From the NCBI GenBank assembly GCA_018699955.1, contig JABISG010000050.1, positions 1 through 64,000 on the forward strand: a DNA stretch of 64,000 nucleotides, in the 5' to 3' direction. Source of the DNA: Planctomycetaceae bacterium (GTDB lineage: Bacteria; Planctomycetota; Planctomycetia; Planctomycetales; Planctomycetaceae). Positions within the stretch are counted from its first letter, which is position 1, and each line of letters starts with the position of its first letter. The position numbers and the translations under genes are program-made. Under the pieces are notes generated by a model, which worked only from the letters and a program-made list of their open reading frames with translations, searched no databases and had not been told where the DNA came from. Shown piece after piece: positions 41,200 through 50,070 of the stretch.

Positions 41200-42642
41200 T
41201 TACGCCACAATGTCATCGACAACGCGTCCGTGAACGTCGGTCAGGCGGTACCAGCGGCCCTGATGTTTGAACGTCAGACGTTCGTGGTCGATGCCCAGCA
41301 GATGCAGGATTGTTGCCTGCAGATCGTGCACGTGGACGGGGTTCTCGGCAATGTTGTACGAGTAAGCGTCGGTCTGCCCGTAGGTGATGCCCGGTTTCAC
41401 TCCGCCGCCGGCCATCCACATGGAAAAGCAGCGGGGATGATGGTCGCGGCCGAAGTTCGTTTTCGTCAACTTGCCTTGGCAGTAGTTGGTCCGCCCGAAT
41501 TCGCCGCCCCAAACGACCAGTGTGTCTTTTAGCAGGTCGCGGCGTTTCAAATCGTTGATCAGGGCCGCCGATGCCTGGTCGGTTTCGCGGCATTGCGTTT
41601 TGATTCCCGCGGGCAGGTTCCCGTGTTGGTCCCAGCCTTGATGATACAGCTGAATGAACCGCACGCCGCGTTCCGCCAATCGCCGGGCCAACAGGCAGTT
41701 GGCCGCATAGGTGCCGGGGTTCCGGACGTCGTCGCCGTATTCCTTCAGGACCGATTCCGGTTCGTCCGACATATCGATCACATCGGGAATCGACTTTTGC
41801 ATTTTGAACGCCAGTTCGTACTGCGAAATCCGCTCTTCGACTGCGCGGTCTGCTGTGCGTTTCAATTGCAGTTGATGCAGTTCGCCGAGGCGGTCCAGCA
41901 TTCGACGACGAGTGCCGCTGTCGATGCCGTCCGGATTGCTGAGATACAGCACCGGATCTTTTCCGGACCGGAAGCGGACGCCCTGGTGCTTCGACGCCAA
42001 AAAGCCGCTGCCCCACAAACGGGAAATCAACGGCTGGCCTCCCTTATTCTTTGTGACCAGCACCACGAAGGCCGGCAGGTTTTCGTTGTCGGTGCCGAGT
42101 CCATAGTTCAACCATGCTCCCATGCTTGGCCGGCCGGGAAACTGCGAACCGGTCTGCAGAAACGTTACCGCCGGTCCGTGATTGATCGCTTCGGTGTACA
42201 TCGATTGGATGAAACACAAGTCGTCGGCGACTTTGGCGGTGTGCGGCAGCAGATCGCTGAGCCACGCGCCGCTTTCTCCGTGCTGCCGGAATTTGAAAGG
42301 CGATCCTGCCAGCGGCAGGCTCGACTGATTGCCGCTCATCGCCGTTAACCGTTGACCCCCCCGAATCTCGTCGGGCAATTCGGTCCCGTGCTTTTCGTTG
42401 AGTACCGGTTTGTGATCGAACAGGTCCATCTGCGATGGCGCGCCGCTTTGAAAAAGGTAGATGACACGACGCGCCTTCGGGGCAATAGCTTGCACGGCAT
42501 CGACACCGTCGGCTCGTGCATCGCCGGATTGCAGCAGGTCGGACAAGGCGATGCCGCCCAGCCCCATACCGAAGCGGTCGAGAAACCGTCGGCGGGTGAG
42601 CCCGGCTGCCGATTCGAATCCGGTGCAAATTGGAGTCTTCAT
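41200..42642 (-). CDS. DUF1501 exported protein
   Basis: The protein has 480 residues. The N-terminus has a twin-arginine signal ([22 protein letters not shown]). DUF1501 signatures are [81 protein letters not shown] and [27 protein letters not shown] overlaps the stop of the DUF1549/1553 gene by 4 bp (ATGA at 42639-42642), so translation is coupled and the two products are likely made in fixed ratio. The activity is unknown. Confidence 0.9.
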   Translation of the reverse strand: MKTPICTGFESAAGLTRRRFLDRFGMGLGGIALSDLLQSGDARADGVDAVQAIAPKARRVIYLFQSGAPSQMDLFDHKPVLNEKHGTELPDEIRGGQRLTAMSGNQSSLPLAGSPFKFRQHGESGAWLSDLLPHTAKVADDLCFIQSMYTEAINHGPAVTFLQTGSQFPGRPSMGAWLNYGLGTDNENLPAFVVLVTKNKGGQPLISRLWGSGFLASKHQGVRFRSGKDPVLYLSNPDGIDSGTRRRMLDRLGELHQLQLKRTADRAVEERISQYELAFKMQKSIPDVIDMSDEPESVLKEYGDDVRNPGTYAANCLLARRLAERGVRFIQLYHQGWDQHGNLPAGIKTQCRETDQASAALINDLKRRDLLKDTLVVWGGEFGRTNYCQGKLTKTNFGRDHHPRCFSMWMAGGGVKPGITYGQTDAYSYNIAENPVHVHDLQATILHLLGIDHERLTFKHQGRWYRLTDVHGRVVDDIVA

Positions 42643-45600
42643 CGCTTCATGACACTTTCGTCAAAGTTCATCAAGACGCTGGCCAAAACGGCGGCGGCGG
42701 CGAGTCGCGGAGTGGCGATGGACGCGTCACGCGGTGCATCACCAATCTTCAAAAGACGTTCGGCCTTGGCAATGTCCTTCTGAAAGTCGCGTAGTTGTTC
42801 ATCGTAAAGTTTTCGCAGAATCTTCCGTTCGGCCGGTGACGGTTGGCGGCCGGTTAACACACGGAACATTTCAGCCGCTGCGGCATCGATGTCGTCCCCA
42901 TGTTTCTGCAGCATCCGCTGACCCAGCACACGGGCCGCTTCGAAAAATTGAGGATCGTTCAGCAACACCAAAGCCTGCAGCGGTGAGGCTGTGCGTTCTC
43001 GCTTGACGACGCACACTTCGCGTTTGGCCGCATCCAGTGACATCATCACTGGCGCCGGTGCCGTCCGTTTCCAGAATGTGTACAGGCTGCGGCGGTAGAG
43101 TCCCTGCCCTTTGTCTCGCATTAACGGCTTAAACGAAACCGCCACTTCATAAGGACGCACCGGCGGTCCGCCGACCCGCTTGACGAGCAAGCCGCTGGTG
43201 GCGAGTGCGTTGTCGCGAATCATTTCCGCCTGGAGCCGGTATCGCGGTGAGCGCGTCAGCAGTCGGTTGTCGGGGTCACCCTTGAGCAGTTGCGGCGACG
43301 TGATACTGGTTTGACGGTAGGCGGCCGATGTGACCATCAATCGCAATAGGCCTTTGACATCCCATCCCGACTCGATGAATCGGCGGGACAACCAATCGAG
43401 CAACCGGGGATGCGTTGGCGGTTCGCCCTGACTGCCAAAGTCTTCGGGGGTCTGCACCAGGCCGCGACCGAAGCAGAGCTGCCAGTAACGGTTGACGGCG
43501 ACTCGGGCCGCCAGCGGGTTTCCGGGATCGGTAAGCCACCGCGCCAACCCCAGCCGGTTTCTTGGTCCGTCACTTGGGAACGGGGGCAGGCTGGCGGGAG
43601 TGGCTGCAGTGACAGGTTCCTGCGGAGCATCGTACGCGCCGCGTTTCAGCCGACGCGTTTGCCGCGGCGGGACCAATTCCTTCATCACCATGATCTCAGT
43701 GATGCCGTCAACGGTCTTGCTGCGTTCTTCGCGGACCGACCGGAGCGCCACCAATTGCTTGCGGTACTCGGCATCGGTGGTTGCCAGATAAAACTTCAGC
43801 AACGAAGCCGTTTGGTCTTTCGAGAGCGCATCGCCCGGCTGCTTCAAAAGGTCGGCCAGCGAGTGGCCGTCGTGTAGTTGCGCGACCTCGATCGGTACCA
43901 ATTGACGGTTGAAGACCTGGAATTCATCGACCAACCCGCGAGTGAATCCACGGTCTCGGTTTCGCGCCCCAATGGAGATGTTGTCGCTGCCACCGCCGGT
44001 GATGTTCTTATAAAGGTTGTCGCGGACGACCACCGTTGGAGTCGATTTGCCATTGATGAATAACCGAACGCCGGCAGCGGAACTGGAGCCATCGTAAGCA
44101 ACTGCAATGTGCAACCACGTGTCGGTCGGAATGCGGTCGCGAGTCCGGACGCGGATGGCATTGCCGGGCCAGAAGTGAATCAGCGAAAAGCTGAGCCGCC
44201 CCTCTTCAATCAGCAGTTGATAGCCGCGACTGCCGGCATCCGTCCAAGACTTGGAACGGTGAAAAACAACGGCCCGCTCCTTCACGTCCGGCGTATTCAT
44301 CCACAGGGCGACGGAAAACGGATCGCTGCGGCGAAAGTTGCCGACCTTCATCCCGATCACGTCATCTCCAGTCAGCCGGACGGCTTGGCCAGTCGGACCG
44401 GGTACAACAACATTCGCACCGTGGTTACCGTTTTCAAAATCGAGATGAGCAATCCGTCCAGGAATGTCCGGCTTTGCCTTTTGTGCAGTCAACCACTGCC
44501 CAAACGCCGTCTGCCGTTCATCGGTCAAGGCTTGCAACTTCTTAACTTCCACTGCAATTCGGTCTTCGACATCAGCCATTTTTGCCTTCGTCGCGGCGTT
44601 AGCCATCCGCAACGTCGGCGTTGGCACCGACGATGTGTACCACGAATACAGGCCCGCTTCGTCGATGTTGTTGAAGAACGCGAAGAGTTGGTAATACTCC
44701 TTCTGCGTCACGGGGTCATATTTGTGGTCGTGACATCGACAACACTCCAGCGTTAGTCCCAGAAACGCGGTCCCAAATGTATGTGTGCGGTCGGCCACGT
44801 ATTCCACACGAAATTCTTCGGGCGTGCTGCCCCCTTCGACCTTTTGCGAATGCAGCCGATTGAAGGTGGTCGCCAGAATCTGTTCGTCGGTGGCGTTCGG
44901 CAGCAAGTCTCCCGCCAATTGCCACGTGACGAAATCCTTGTACGGCATGTTTTGATTGAAGGATTTGATGACCCAGTCTCGCCACGGCCAAACGTAACGC
45001 GTGCGATCCTGCTGGTAACCGTACGAGTCCGCATACCGAGCCACGTCGAGCCAATTGGCGGTCATCCGTTCGCCGAACTCTTTCTTCGCAAACATCCGAT
45101 CGACAAGCTTCGCGTAGGCGTCCGGCGATTTGTCGGCCAGAAATGCATCGATTTCTTCAAGCGTCGGCGGCAAACCGGTCAGGTCGAAACTCAAACGTCG
45201 GATCAACTTTTCGCGACTCGCCAGCGGCGACGGTGCGAGCCGTTCCGCTTCGATTCGAGCAAGAATGAAACGATCGATTTCGTTCTTCGGCCAGTCCACC
45301 CGTTTCACTTTCGGCAACACATCCGCCTGGATCGGCTCGAAGGCCCAATGTTTGTCGTAACGGGCTCCCTGCTTAATCCAACGCCGCAGTAGTTCGATTT
45401 CTGACGGAGTCAGCGACAACTTCGAATCTGCAGGCGGCATTTGTTCGTCCGGGTCGGAACTGGTTACGCGTTGAAGCAAACCGCTCGGTTTTGATTTGTC
45501 GAACGTCAACACGTGCTTGGCATCGTCGCGACGGTCCAGACGAAGTTCCGCTTCACGCCCGGCCTCGTCGGGACCATGACACTTAAAACATTTGTCGGAC

Positions 45601-45758
45601 AGGATGGGACGGATGTCGCGACTGAATTGCACCGGCTTCTCTTGCGCCGGTTTCTCTTTCACGATGTCGTCCGCATGGCACGACGATCCGCCACACACGA
45701 CTGTCTGCAGGCAGGTGAGAGACGCGAGAACGAGATAAACAGGCCGGCTGCTATTCAT
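42639..45758 (-). CDS. PSCyt1-DUF1549-LamG-DUF1553 protein
   Basis: The exported protein has 1039 residues. The signal peptide region is [17 protein letters not shown]. The PSCyt1 domain has [27 protein letters not shown]1549 (about 150-380) contains [22 protein letters not shown] and [13 protein letters not shown] LamG-like domain (about 440-630) includes [19 protein letters not shown] and [11 protein letters not shown]1553 (about 735-1000) includes [29 protein letters not shown]. Same architecture as the gene at 22391-25444 but not a recent copy. It is first in the coupled pair with the DUF1501 gene. Confidence 0.9.
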   Translation of the reverse strand: MNSSRPVYLVLASLTCLQTVVCGGSSCHADDIVKEKPAQEKPVQFSRDIRPILSDKCFKCHGPDEAGREAELRLDRRDDAKHVLTFDKSKPSGLLQRVTSSDPDEQMPPADSKLSLTPSEIELLRRWIKQGARYDKHWAFEPIQADVLPKVKRVDWPKNEIDRFILARIEAERLAPSPLASREKLIRRLSFDLTGLPPTLEEIDAFLADKSPDAYAKLVDRMFAKKEFGERMTANWLDVARYADSYGYQQDRTRYVWPWRDWVIKSFNQNMPYKDFVTWQLAGDLLPNATDEQILATTFNRLHSQKVEGGSTPEEFRVEYVADRTHTFGTAFLGLTLECCRCHDHKYDPVTQKEYYQLFAFFNNIDEAGLYSWYTSSVPTPTLRMANAATKAKMADVEDRIAVEVKKLQALTDERQTAFGQWLTAQKAKPDIPGRIAHLDFENGNHGANVVVPGPTGQAVRLTGDDVIGMKVGNFRRSDPFSVALWMNTPDVKERAVVFHRSKSWTDAGSRGYQLLIEEGRLSFSLIHFWPGNAIRVRTRDRIPTDTWLHIAVAYDGSSSAAGVRLFINGKSTPTVVVRDNLYKNITGGGSDNISIGARNRDRGFTRGLVDEFQVFNRQLVPIEVAQLHDGHSLADLLKQPGDALSKDQTASLLKFYLATTDAEYRKQLVALRSVREERSKTVDGITEIMVMKELVPPRQTRRLKRGAYDAPQEPVTAATPASLPPFPSDGPRNRLGLARWLTDPGNPLAARVAVNRYWQLCFGRGLVQTPEDFGSQGEPPTHPRLLDWLSRRFIESGWDVKGLLRLMVTSAAYRQTSITSPQLLKGDPDNRLLTRSPRYRLQAEMIRDNALATSGLLVKRVGGPPVRPYEVAVSFKPLMRDKGQGLYRRSLYTFWKRTAPAPVMMSLDAAKREVCVVKRERTASPLQALVLLNDPQFFEAARVLGQRMLQKHGDDIDAAAAEMFRVLTGRQPSPAERKILRKLYDEQLRDFQKDIAKAERLLKIGDAPRDASIATPRLAAAAVLASVLMNFDESVMKR

Positions 45759-46101
45759 GATTCAATGGATGCCCCGGTTCCGATTCTTCGTAAGAAAGTA
45801 CGAATTCAATTCTACCAAGCCGATGCGCTCGCCACACTCTGGCTGGGATTGTTTTTTTGAACGCCGTTCCGCTTGTCACTCAAAAGCAAGAGGCTGGCCC
45901 ACAGGCCCTCGGCGCACATCACTCTAGAGGCAGTTTCAAAACACCAAGAGGGTGGCTGGGGTCGTAGCGGAGCGAAGCCCCCAGATACTGCAATCGCTGG
46001 GGGCTCCCGTTGGTCGATCCCAGCCACCCAACCACGAAAAGGAGTTTTGAAACTGCCTCTAATTGAATAGAGCACCCGCCAACGAAACTGAAGGCGGCGC
46101 G
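45759..46101. other. Intergenic region containing the nested palindrome
   Basis: This 343-bp gap lies between two minus-strand genes. Its core is the palindromic element at 45925-46061. The remaining flanks show no gene. Confidence 0.5.
45925..46061. repeat. Nested palindromic element, copy 2
   Basis: This 137-bp element has perfect 18-bp outer inverted repeats, TAGAGGCAGTTTCAAAAC at 45925-45942 and its complement at 46044-46061. Inner arms GGTGGCTGGGGTCG/CGATCCCAGCCACC match at 13 of 14 positions. The innermost arms are AGCCCCCAG/CTGGGGGCT. The three nested stems would fold into one long hairpin. It shares the AGTTTCAAAAC arm with copy 1 at 9891-10002. It has no coding capacity. Confidence 0.8.
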
Positions 46102-47034
46102 TTACTTCTTGCCTTTGCGGCGCGAGCGCGAGTTGAGAAACGCGCCGAGTGCTTTGTGGTATGGGTCGCTGGTGATGAGTTTCTGGTAATCGACGCCAAT
46201 TGTGCCGCAACGTTTCGCGAGATCGGCGCAGAACTCGTTGTATTGTTCCAGATAGATCGCACGCAGCTGGTGTGGATCGACGAGAAGGCGATGGTCGGCG
46301 CGTTCCAGGCTGCGAAATTGTGTGGGGCGGCCGAAGGGAAAGTCCTCTTCTTCCGGCGCAACAATGTGGAACAGAATGACCTCGTGACGGGCGTGCCGAA
46401 ATCCTTTGAGTACGGTTGCCAGCGGACCGATTTCATCGAAGCAGTCACTGCAGATCACAATCAAGCTGCGGCGTTTGATGGTTGGCAATAGCTGCTCGAA
46501 CACACCAGCAAGACTCGTTTCTTTCCCCGGACGAAACTTGTCCAATGTTTTCGCCAACTGCTGAAAACGCTTGGGGTTGGAAGAGGGTTCGATGCGATCG
46601 CGAACCTTTGTGTCGAACGTGATTAAGCCGCTGGCGTCTCGTTGTTGCAACAGCAGGTAGCCCAGCGATGTCGTGAGGAAGCGAGCGTAATCGAATTTGC
46701 TGATCGTGCTTTCGCCGTATCCCATGCTGCCGGAGCCATCGACGAGCAAGTAGCAGCGCAGGTTCGTTTCGTCCTCGTATTCCTTGATGTAGTACTTGCC
46801 CGTTTTGCCGTAAGCCCGCCAATCGATGTGCCGGATTTCATCGCCGGGATAATATTGGCGATGCTCGACAAACTCGATACTGGCCCCCTTGAACGGGCTT
46901 TTGTGCTGCCCCAGCATGTACCCTTCGACCACCAAACGGGCGACAACTTCGAGGTTGCCGAACTTGGCAAGTTCCGTCGGGTCAGCCAATGGCGCGTCGC
47001 GTTTGGAACTCGATTTGGTAAAGAGCTTGGCCAT
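46102..47034 (-). CDS. DUF58 domain protein (MoxR-associated type)
   Basis: This cytosolic protein of about 310 residues starts at MAKLFTKSSSKRDAPL. DUF58 hallmarks are VVEGYMLGQHKSPFKGASIEFVEHRQY, YPGDEIRHIDWRAYGKTGKYYIKEYEDE and a VWA-like MIDAS motif LLVDGSGSMGYG. SLIVICSDCFDEIGPLATVLKGFRHARHEVILFHI follows. DUF58 proteins usually work beside MoxR AAA ATPases as chaperone-like factors for metal or cofactor insertion, but no moxR is adjacent here. An in-frame start at 47151 would add a hydrophobic segment (FVAALFWILPYVTL) without a membrane role known for the family, so the shorter form is preferred. Confidence 0.82.
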   Translation of the reverse strand: MAKLFTKSSSKRDAPLADPTELAKFGNLEVVARLVVEGYMLGQHKSPFKGASIEFVEHRQYYPGDEIRHIDWRAYGKTGKYYIKEYEDETNLRCYLLVDGSGSMGYGESTISKFDYARFLTTSLGYLLLQQRDASGLITFDTKVRDRIEPSSNPKRFQQLAKTLDKFRPGKETSLAGVFEQLLPTIKRRSLIVICSDCFDEIGPLATVLKGFRHARHEVILFHIVAPEEEDFPFGRPTQFRSLERADHRLLVDPHQLRAIYLEQYNEFCADLAKRCGTIGVDYQKLITSDPYHKALGAFLNSRSRRKGKK

Positions 47035-47227
47035 GAGAAAGTTTCGTGCATCGGTGCGAGAAAGACGATTGACTGTTTCCATGCGTTTCAGTGTGACGTA
47101 CGGCAGAATCCAGAACAAGGCCGCCACAAATCTGATTAGCGGCGTGTCCAACGGGCCGCGCGTTGCTCCGATCCCACGGGGCGCGGCCCCTGGGCTTTGG
47201 GGACGTCATGAACTCATCGTTGTGTTG

Positions 47228-47806
47228 TCAGCCTTGCCACCACTTGGGTTCGGTGAACAGGTCTTCGACGCACATTTGGAAATCGGGAAGAATCGGGCCG
47301 CCGGATAGTGTGTCGTGCGCCGTCAGTTGTTCCGCCGGCTGACCAGCGGTATGCACGATGCACTGAAAGTCAACCGTATCGATAACCCATACCCGCTCGA
47401 CGCCCCTGCGCAGGTATTCGCTCACACGAGCTGCCATGTCCCGGCGGCGGTCGTTCGTCGAGGCGACTTCCACCACCAACGTCGGTCGCTGTTCTGTCAC
47501 CACAGCATCAGTTTCGGCGAATCGTTCACCGCTTTGGTAATAGCAGACCTGCGGCATCCGTACGGTATCCGGGTTCCGGGCGACGACGAGTCCCAGCTCA
47601 AAACAGGCGTAGCCGGCATTCTCGGCCGCCTGCAAACTGTCGGCCAATTGCTTCGAGAGATTCATCACCACGTTGCCGTGCATCACATCGGGCGGCTGGT
47701 ACGTGATGACCTGACCTTCAACCAACTCGACCCAACGGCCGCCATCGGGAAGTTCATCCTTCTCAGTCGCGAATTCTTCGGCAGTCAATCTGGTTGTGTC
47801 ACTCAT
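47228..47806 (-). CDS. Uma2-family (DUF820) PD-(D/E)XK-like protein, altered active site
   Basis: This 192-residue protein has the Uma2 layout: an N-terminal TAEEFATEKDELPDGGRWVELVEGQVI, then a restriction-endonuclease-like core with VVEVAST (E113) and VSEYLRRGVERVWVID. In active relatives the strand before is PDV. Here it reads RMPQVCYY, so the catalytic Asp is Gln86. It may be inactive or use another residue. Uma2 genes occur in many scattered copies in planctomycetes and cyanobacteria, and their role is unsettled. It lies upstream of the DUF58 gene on the same strand (193-bp gap). Confidence 0.82.
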   Translation of the reverse strand: MSDTTRLTAEEFATEKDELPDGGRWVELVEGQVITYQPPDVMHGNVVMNLSKQLADSLQAAENAGYACFELGLVVARNPDTVRMPQVCYYQSGERFAETDAVVTEQRPTLVVEVASTNDRRRDMAARVSEYLRRGVERVWVIDTVDFQCIVHTAGQPAEQLTAHDTLSGGPILPDFQMCVEDLFTEPKWWQG

Positions 47807-48026
47807 CTCGAACGGACCCGCAATGTACGGTTGATGGAGGCAGCGCGGCTGGTAACAATCGTCCTCACGATTTAGTTATTGTAATGAATCGATGCGCGAT
47901 TTGCTGTTCGGTCGGAAGAGGGTTCGCTTTCGATCGACTCGACCTTACAATACGCGCAGTTGCCGCGCATTGCGCGGACCTTATCTTGAACACTTGTGTC
48001 AATTCTTGCTGGAATTCGCGGTCAAT

Positions 48027-48527
48027 ATGCAAATTCGCCCTTTTCAATCATCCGATCTGCAGCGATTGAGAGAGATTACTGTCGAGGCGTTCGACGGCGT
48101 ATCGATCGATCAAGCAATGGAGAACGCTTTCGGACTAATCAACGGACACAATTGGCAGTGGCGAAAAGGACGGCATCTCGACGACGACGTTGCACGTGAT
48201 CCGGGGAGCATCTTCGTTGCCGAGGAAGAGGGCCGCATTCTTGGTTGCATAACCGCCTGGATGGATCACGAGGCAGGCGTTGGCCACATTCCCAATTTGG
48301 CGTTGACTCCGGAATCCCGCGGAAAAGGATTCGGGCGACAGTTGATCGAATTCGCGATCGATCATTTTCGCAAACACGGAATGACGCACGCCCGAATTGA
48401 AACACTGGTTCAAAACGGCGTGGGAAATCACCTCTACACGTCGGTCGGTTTCCGTGAAGTGTCGCGGCAAATCCACTTTGCGATGGACCTGACCGCCGGT
48501 GCCGATACCGTCGTCTTCGATGACTGA
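48027..48527 (+). CDS. GNAT-family N-acetyltransferase
   Basis: This 166-residue cytosolic protein is of the GNAT fold. It starts MQIRPFQSSDLQRLREITVEAF, and the acetyl-CoA-binding motif A is NLALTPESRGKGFGRQLIEFAIDHFRKHG (R/Q-x-x-G-x-G/A as RGKGFG). ARIETLVQNGVGNHLYTSVGF is motif B. The substrate is unknown. The start at ATG 48027 gives a standard-length GNAT. Codons before it are not family-like. The RmlD-like gene starts 56 bp downstream on the same strand. Confidence 0.87.
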   Translation: MQIRPFQSSDLQRLREITVEAFDGVSIDQAMENAFGLINGHNWQWRKGRHLDDDVARDPGSIFVAEEEGRILGCITAWMDHEAGVGHIPNLALTPESRGKGFGRQLIEFAIDHFRKHGMTHARIETLVQNGVGNHLYTSVGFREVSRQIHFAMDLTAGADTVVFDD

Positions 48528-48583
48528 CCGCGACGTTGTTCCGCGAAATCTGTTTGGTTTTCCTCACCTGACTGTGATGGCCA

Positions 48584-49471
48584 ATGTTGAAGCGAATTGC
48601 CCTTGTCGGAGCCAATGGACAACTCGGCCGTGAGTTGCGGCAGCGACTTGGCGAACGGGCCATCCCGCTGAGTCACGCCGATATCGAACTGACCGATGCC
48701 AGCAGTGTCGAGGCAGCGATTGCATCAGCCAGTCCCGATACCGTCATCAATGCGGTGGCGTACAATCTGGTCGATCGCGCCGAAGACGAGCCGAAGGTTG
48801 CCTTTGCCGTCAATGCATACGGGCCGCGCAATCTGGCGATTGCCTGCGACGCGCGAGACATTCCGTTGCTGCACGTCAGCACCGATTACGTCTTTTCCGG
48901 AAAAGACAAGACAAGCTCCGTCGAGAGACAGCGTTCGCTGCCGTATACCGAAGCCGATCGCCCCGACCCGCTTTGTGAGTATGCCAAGAGCAAACGGGCA
49001 GGCGAACGGTATGTCGAAAACTTGTGCGAACGCTATTTTGTCGTCCGCACTTCCGGTCTTTACGGACCGACGACAACGCCCGGTCGCGGAAACTTCGTGC
49101 AAACCATGCTGCGGCTCGGCCGCGAGCAAGATGAAGTGAGTGTCGTCAACGATCAGACATGCTGTCCAACATCAACGGCCGATTTGGCAGCCGCAATTGA
49201 AGCGTTGATCGCGACCGAAGCCTACGGTTTGTTTCACGCAACGAACTCCGGCAGCACAACCTGGTGCGAATTCGCCCGTGAGATATTTCGTCTGGCAGCA
49301 ATCGATGTCGCCGTGCAGCCCATCAGTTCTGCCGAGTTCGGAGCCAAAGCCGCGCGACCCTGTTACAGTGTGCTGAATACTCGCAAGCTGGCAGGCGTTA
49401 TCGGTTTTGAAATGCCGCCGTGGCAAGAAGCGCTGGAACGTTATCTCGCCGACTACGAAAGAAAACCGTGA
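48584..49471 (+). CDS. rfbD: dTDP-4-dehydrorhamnose reductase family protein (RmlD)
   Basis: This 295-residue extended SDR protein has the NAD(P) motif GANGQLG at 9-15, VSTDYVFSG and the catalytic Y-x3-K in YAKSK (Y133, K137), followed by VVRTSGLYGPTTTPGRGNFVQTML and GLFHATNSGSTTWCEFAREIF, typical of RmlD. RmlD makes dTDP-L-rhamnose, a precursor of cell-surface polysaccharides. rmlA, rmlB and rmlC are not nearby, so a related NDP-sugar reductase is also possible. The stop codon overlaps the GTG of the next gene by 4 bp (GTGA), so they are translationally coupled. Confidence 0.87.
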   Translation: MLKRIALVGANGQLGRELRQRLGERAIPLSHADIELTDASSVEAAIASASPDTVINAVAYNLVDRAEDEPKVAFAVNAYGPRNLAIACDARDIPLLHVSTDYVFSGKDKTSSVERQRSLPYTEADRPDPLCEYAKSKRAGERYVENLCERYFVVRTSGLYGPTTTPGRGNFVQTMLRLGREQDEVSVVNDQTCCPTSTADLAAAIEALIATEAYGLFHATNSGSTTWCEFAREIFRLAAIDVAVQPISSAEFGAKAARPCYSVLNTRKLAGVIGFEMPPWQEALERYLADYERKP

Positions 49472-49920
49472 CAACCATCGACGAGCTGCAAGACGCGATG
49501 ACAGCAGCCATCGCGACCGGAAAGATCGGGACGCCCGTCGCGCTGCGCGTGCATGCGATTGTTACCTCCGATTCGTTCAACCCGGCTGCGACGTTGGATG
49601 CCGTCATCGGTCTGGCCGGCACGGCCTTTCCCACCAAGCCACAGCGGTTGACAGCACGCTCCGCCGGTGCAGGCCAGCAATGGAATGTCCTGCTCAACTA
49701 TGCAGGCGGACAGACGCTGTCGTTCAGCATCGCGTCCAACCCCGATCGCTCCGCCGGAAATTGCCTGCACCTGCTGCTGATCGGCAATCACGGCATCGTC
49801 CGGCTTGAAGGAGCGGAACTGCTCGATGACTGTTCAGGGGAATCGCCGGAGAATGTGGTATACTGGAAGCAGCACATGACCGACAGCCATGCGAAACAAA
49901 CCGTTGTCCACCTCAGTTAG
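49468..49920 (+). CDS. Hypothetical protein coupled to the RmlD-like gene
   Basis: This protein of about 150 residues starts at GTG 49468, inside the end of the RmlD-like gene. Mixed alpha/beta composition, no signal peptide or membrane segment. The segment VHAIVTSDSFNPAATLDAVIGLAGTAFPTKP and the later GQTLSFSIASNPDRSAG loosely resemble the C-terminal domain of Gfo/Idh/MocA sugar dehydrogenases, but the NAD-binding half is absent. I do not recognise the family. The 4-bp overlap argues that its function is tied to nucleotide-sugar metabolism. Confidence 0.6.
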   Translation: MTTIDELQDAMTAAIATGKIGTPVALRVHAIVTSDSFNPAATLDAVIGLAGTAFPTKPQRLTARSAGAGQQWNVLLNYAGGQTLSFSIASNPDRSAGNCLHLLLIGNHGIVRLEGAELLDDCSGESPENVVYWKQHMTDSHAKQTVVHLS

Positions 49921-50070
49921 CCCCGGTTGCTCAATTTGCCCAATGGACAACGTTTCCCCCACCCGATAACATATAAGCAGGCACTGAAGTAAGTTGGTTC
50001 TTCGGTTTCACGCTGGCGCCGGAGTTTGTTTCGCGGTACGCGCCGCCGGACCTGGAGTGATTGTTTCCCG

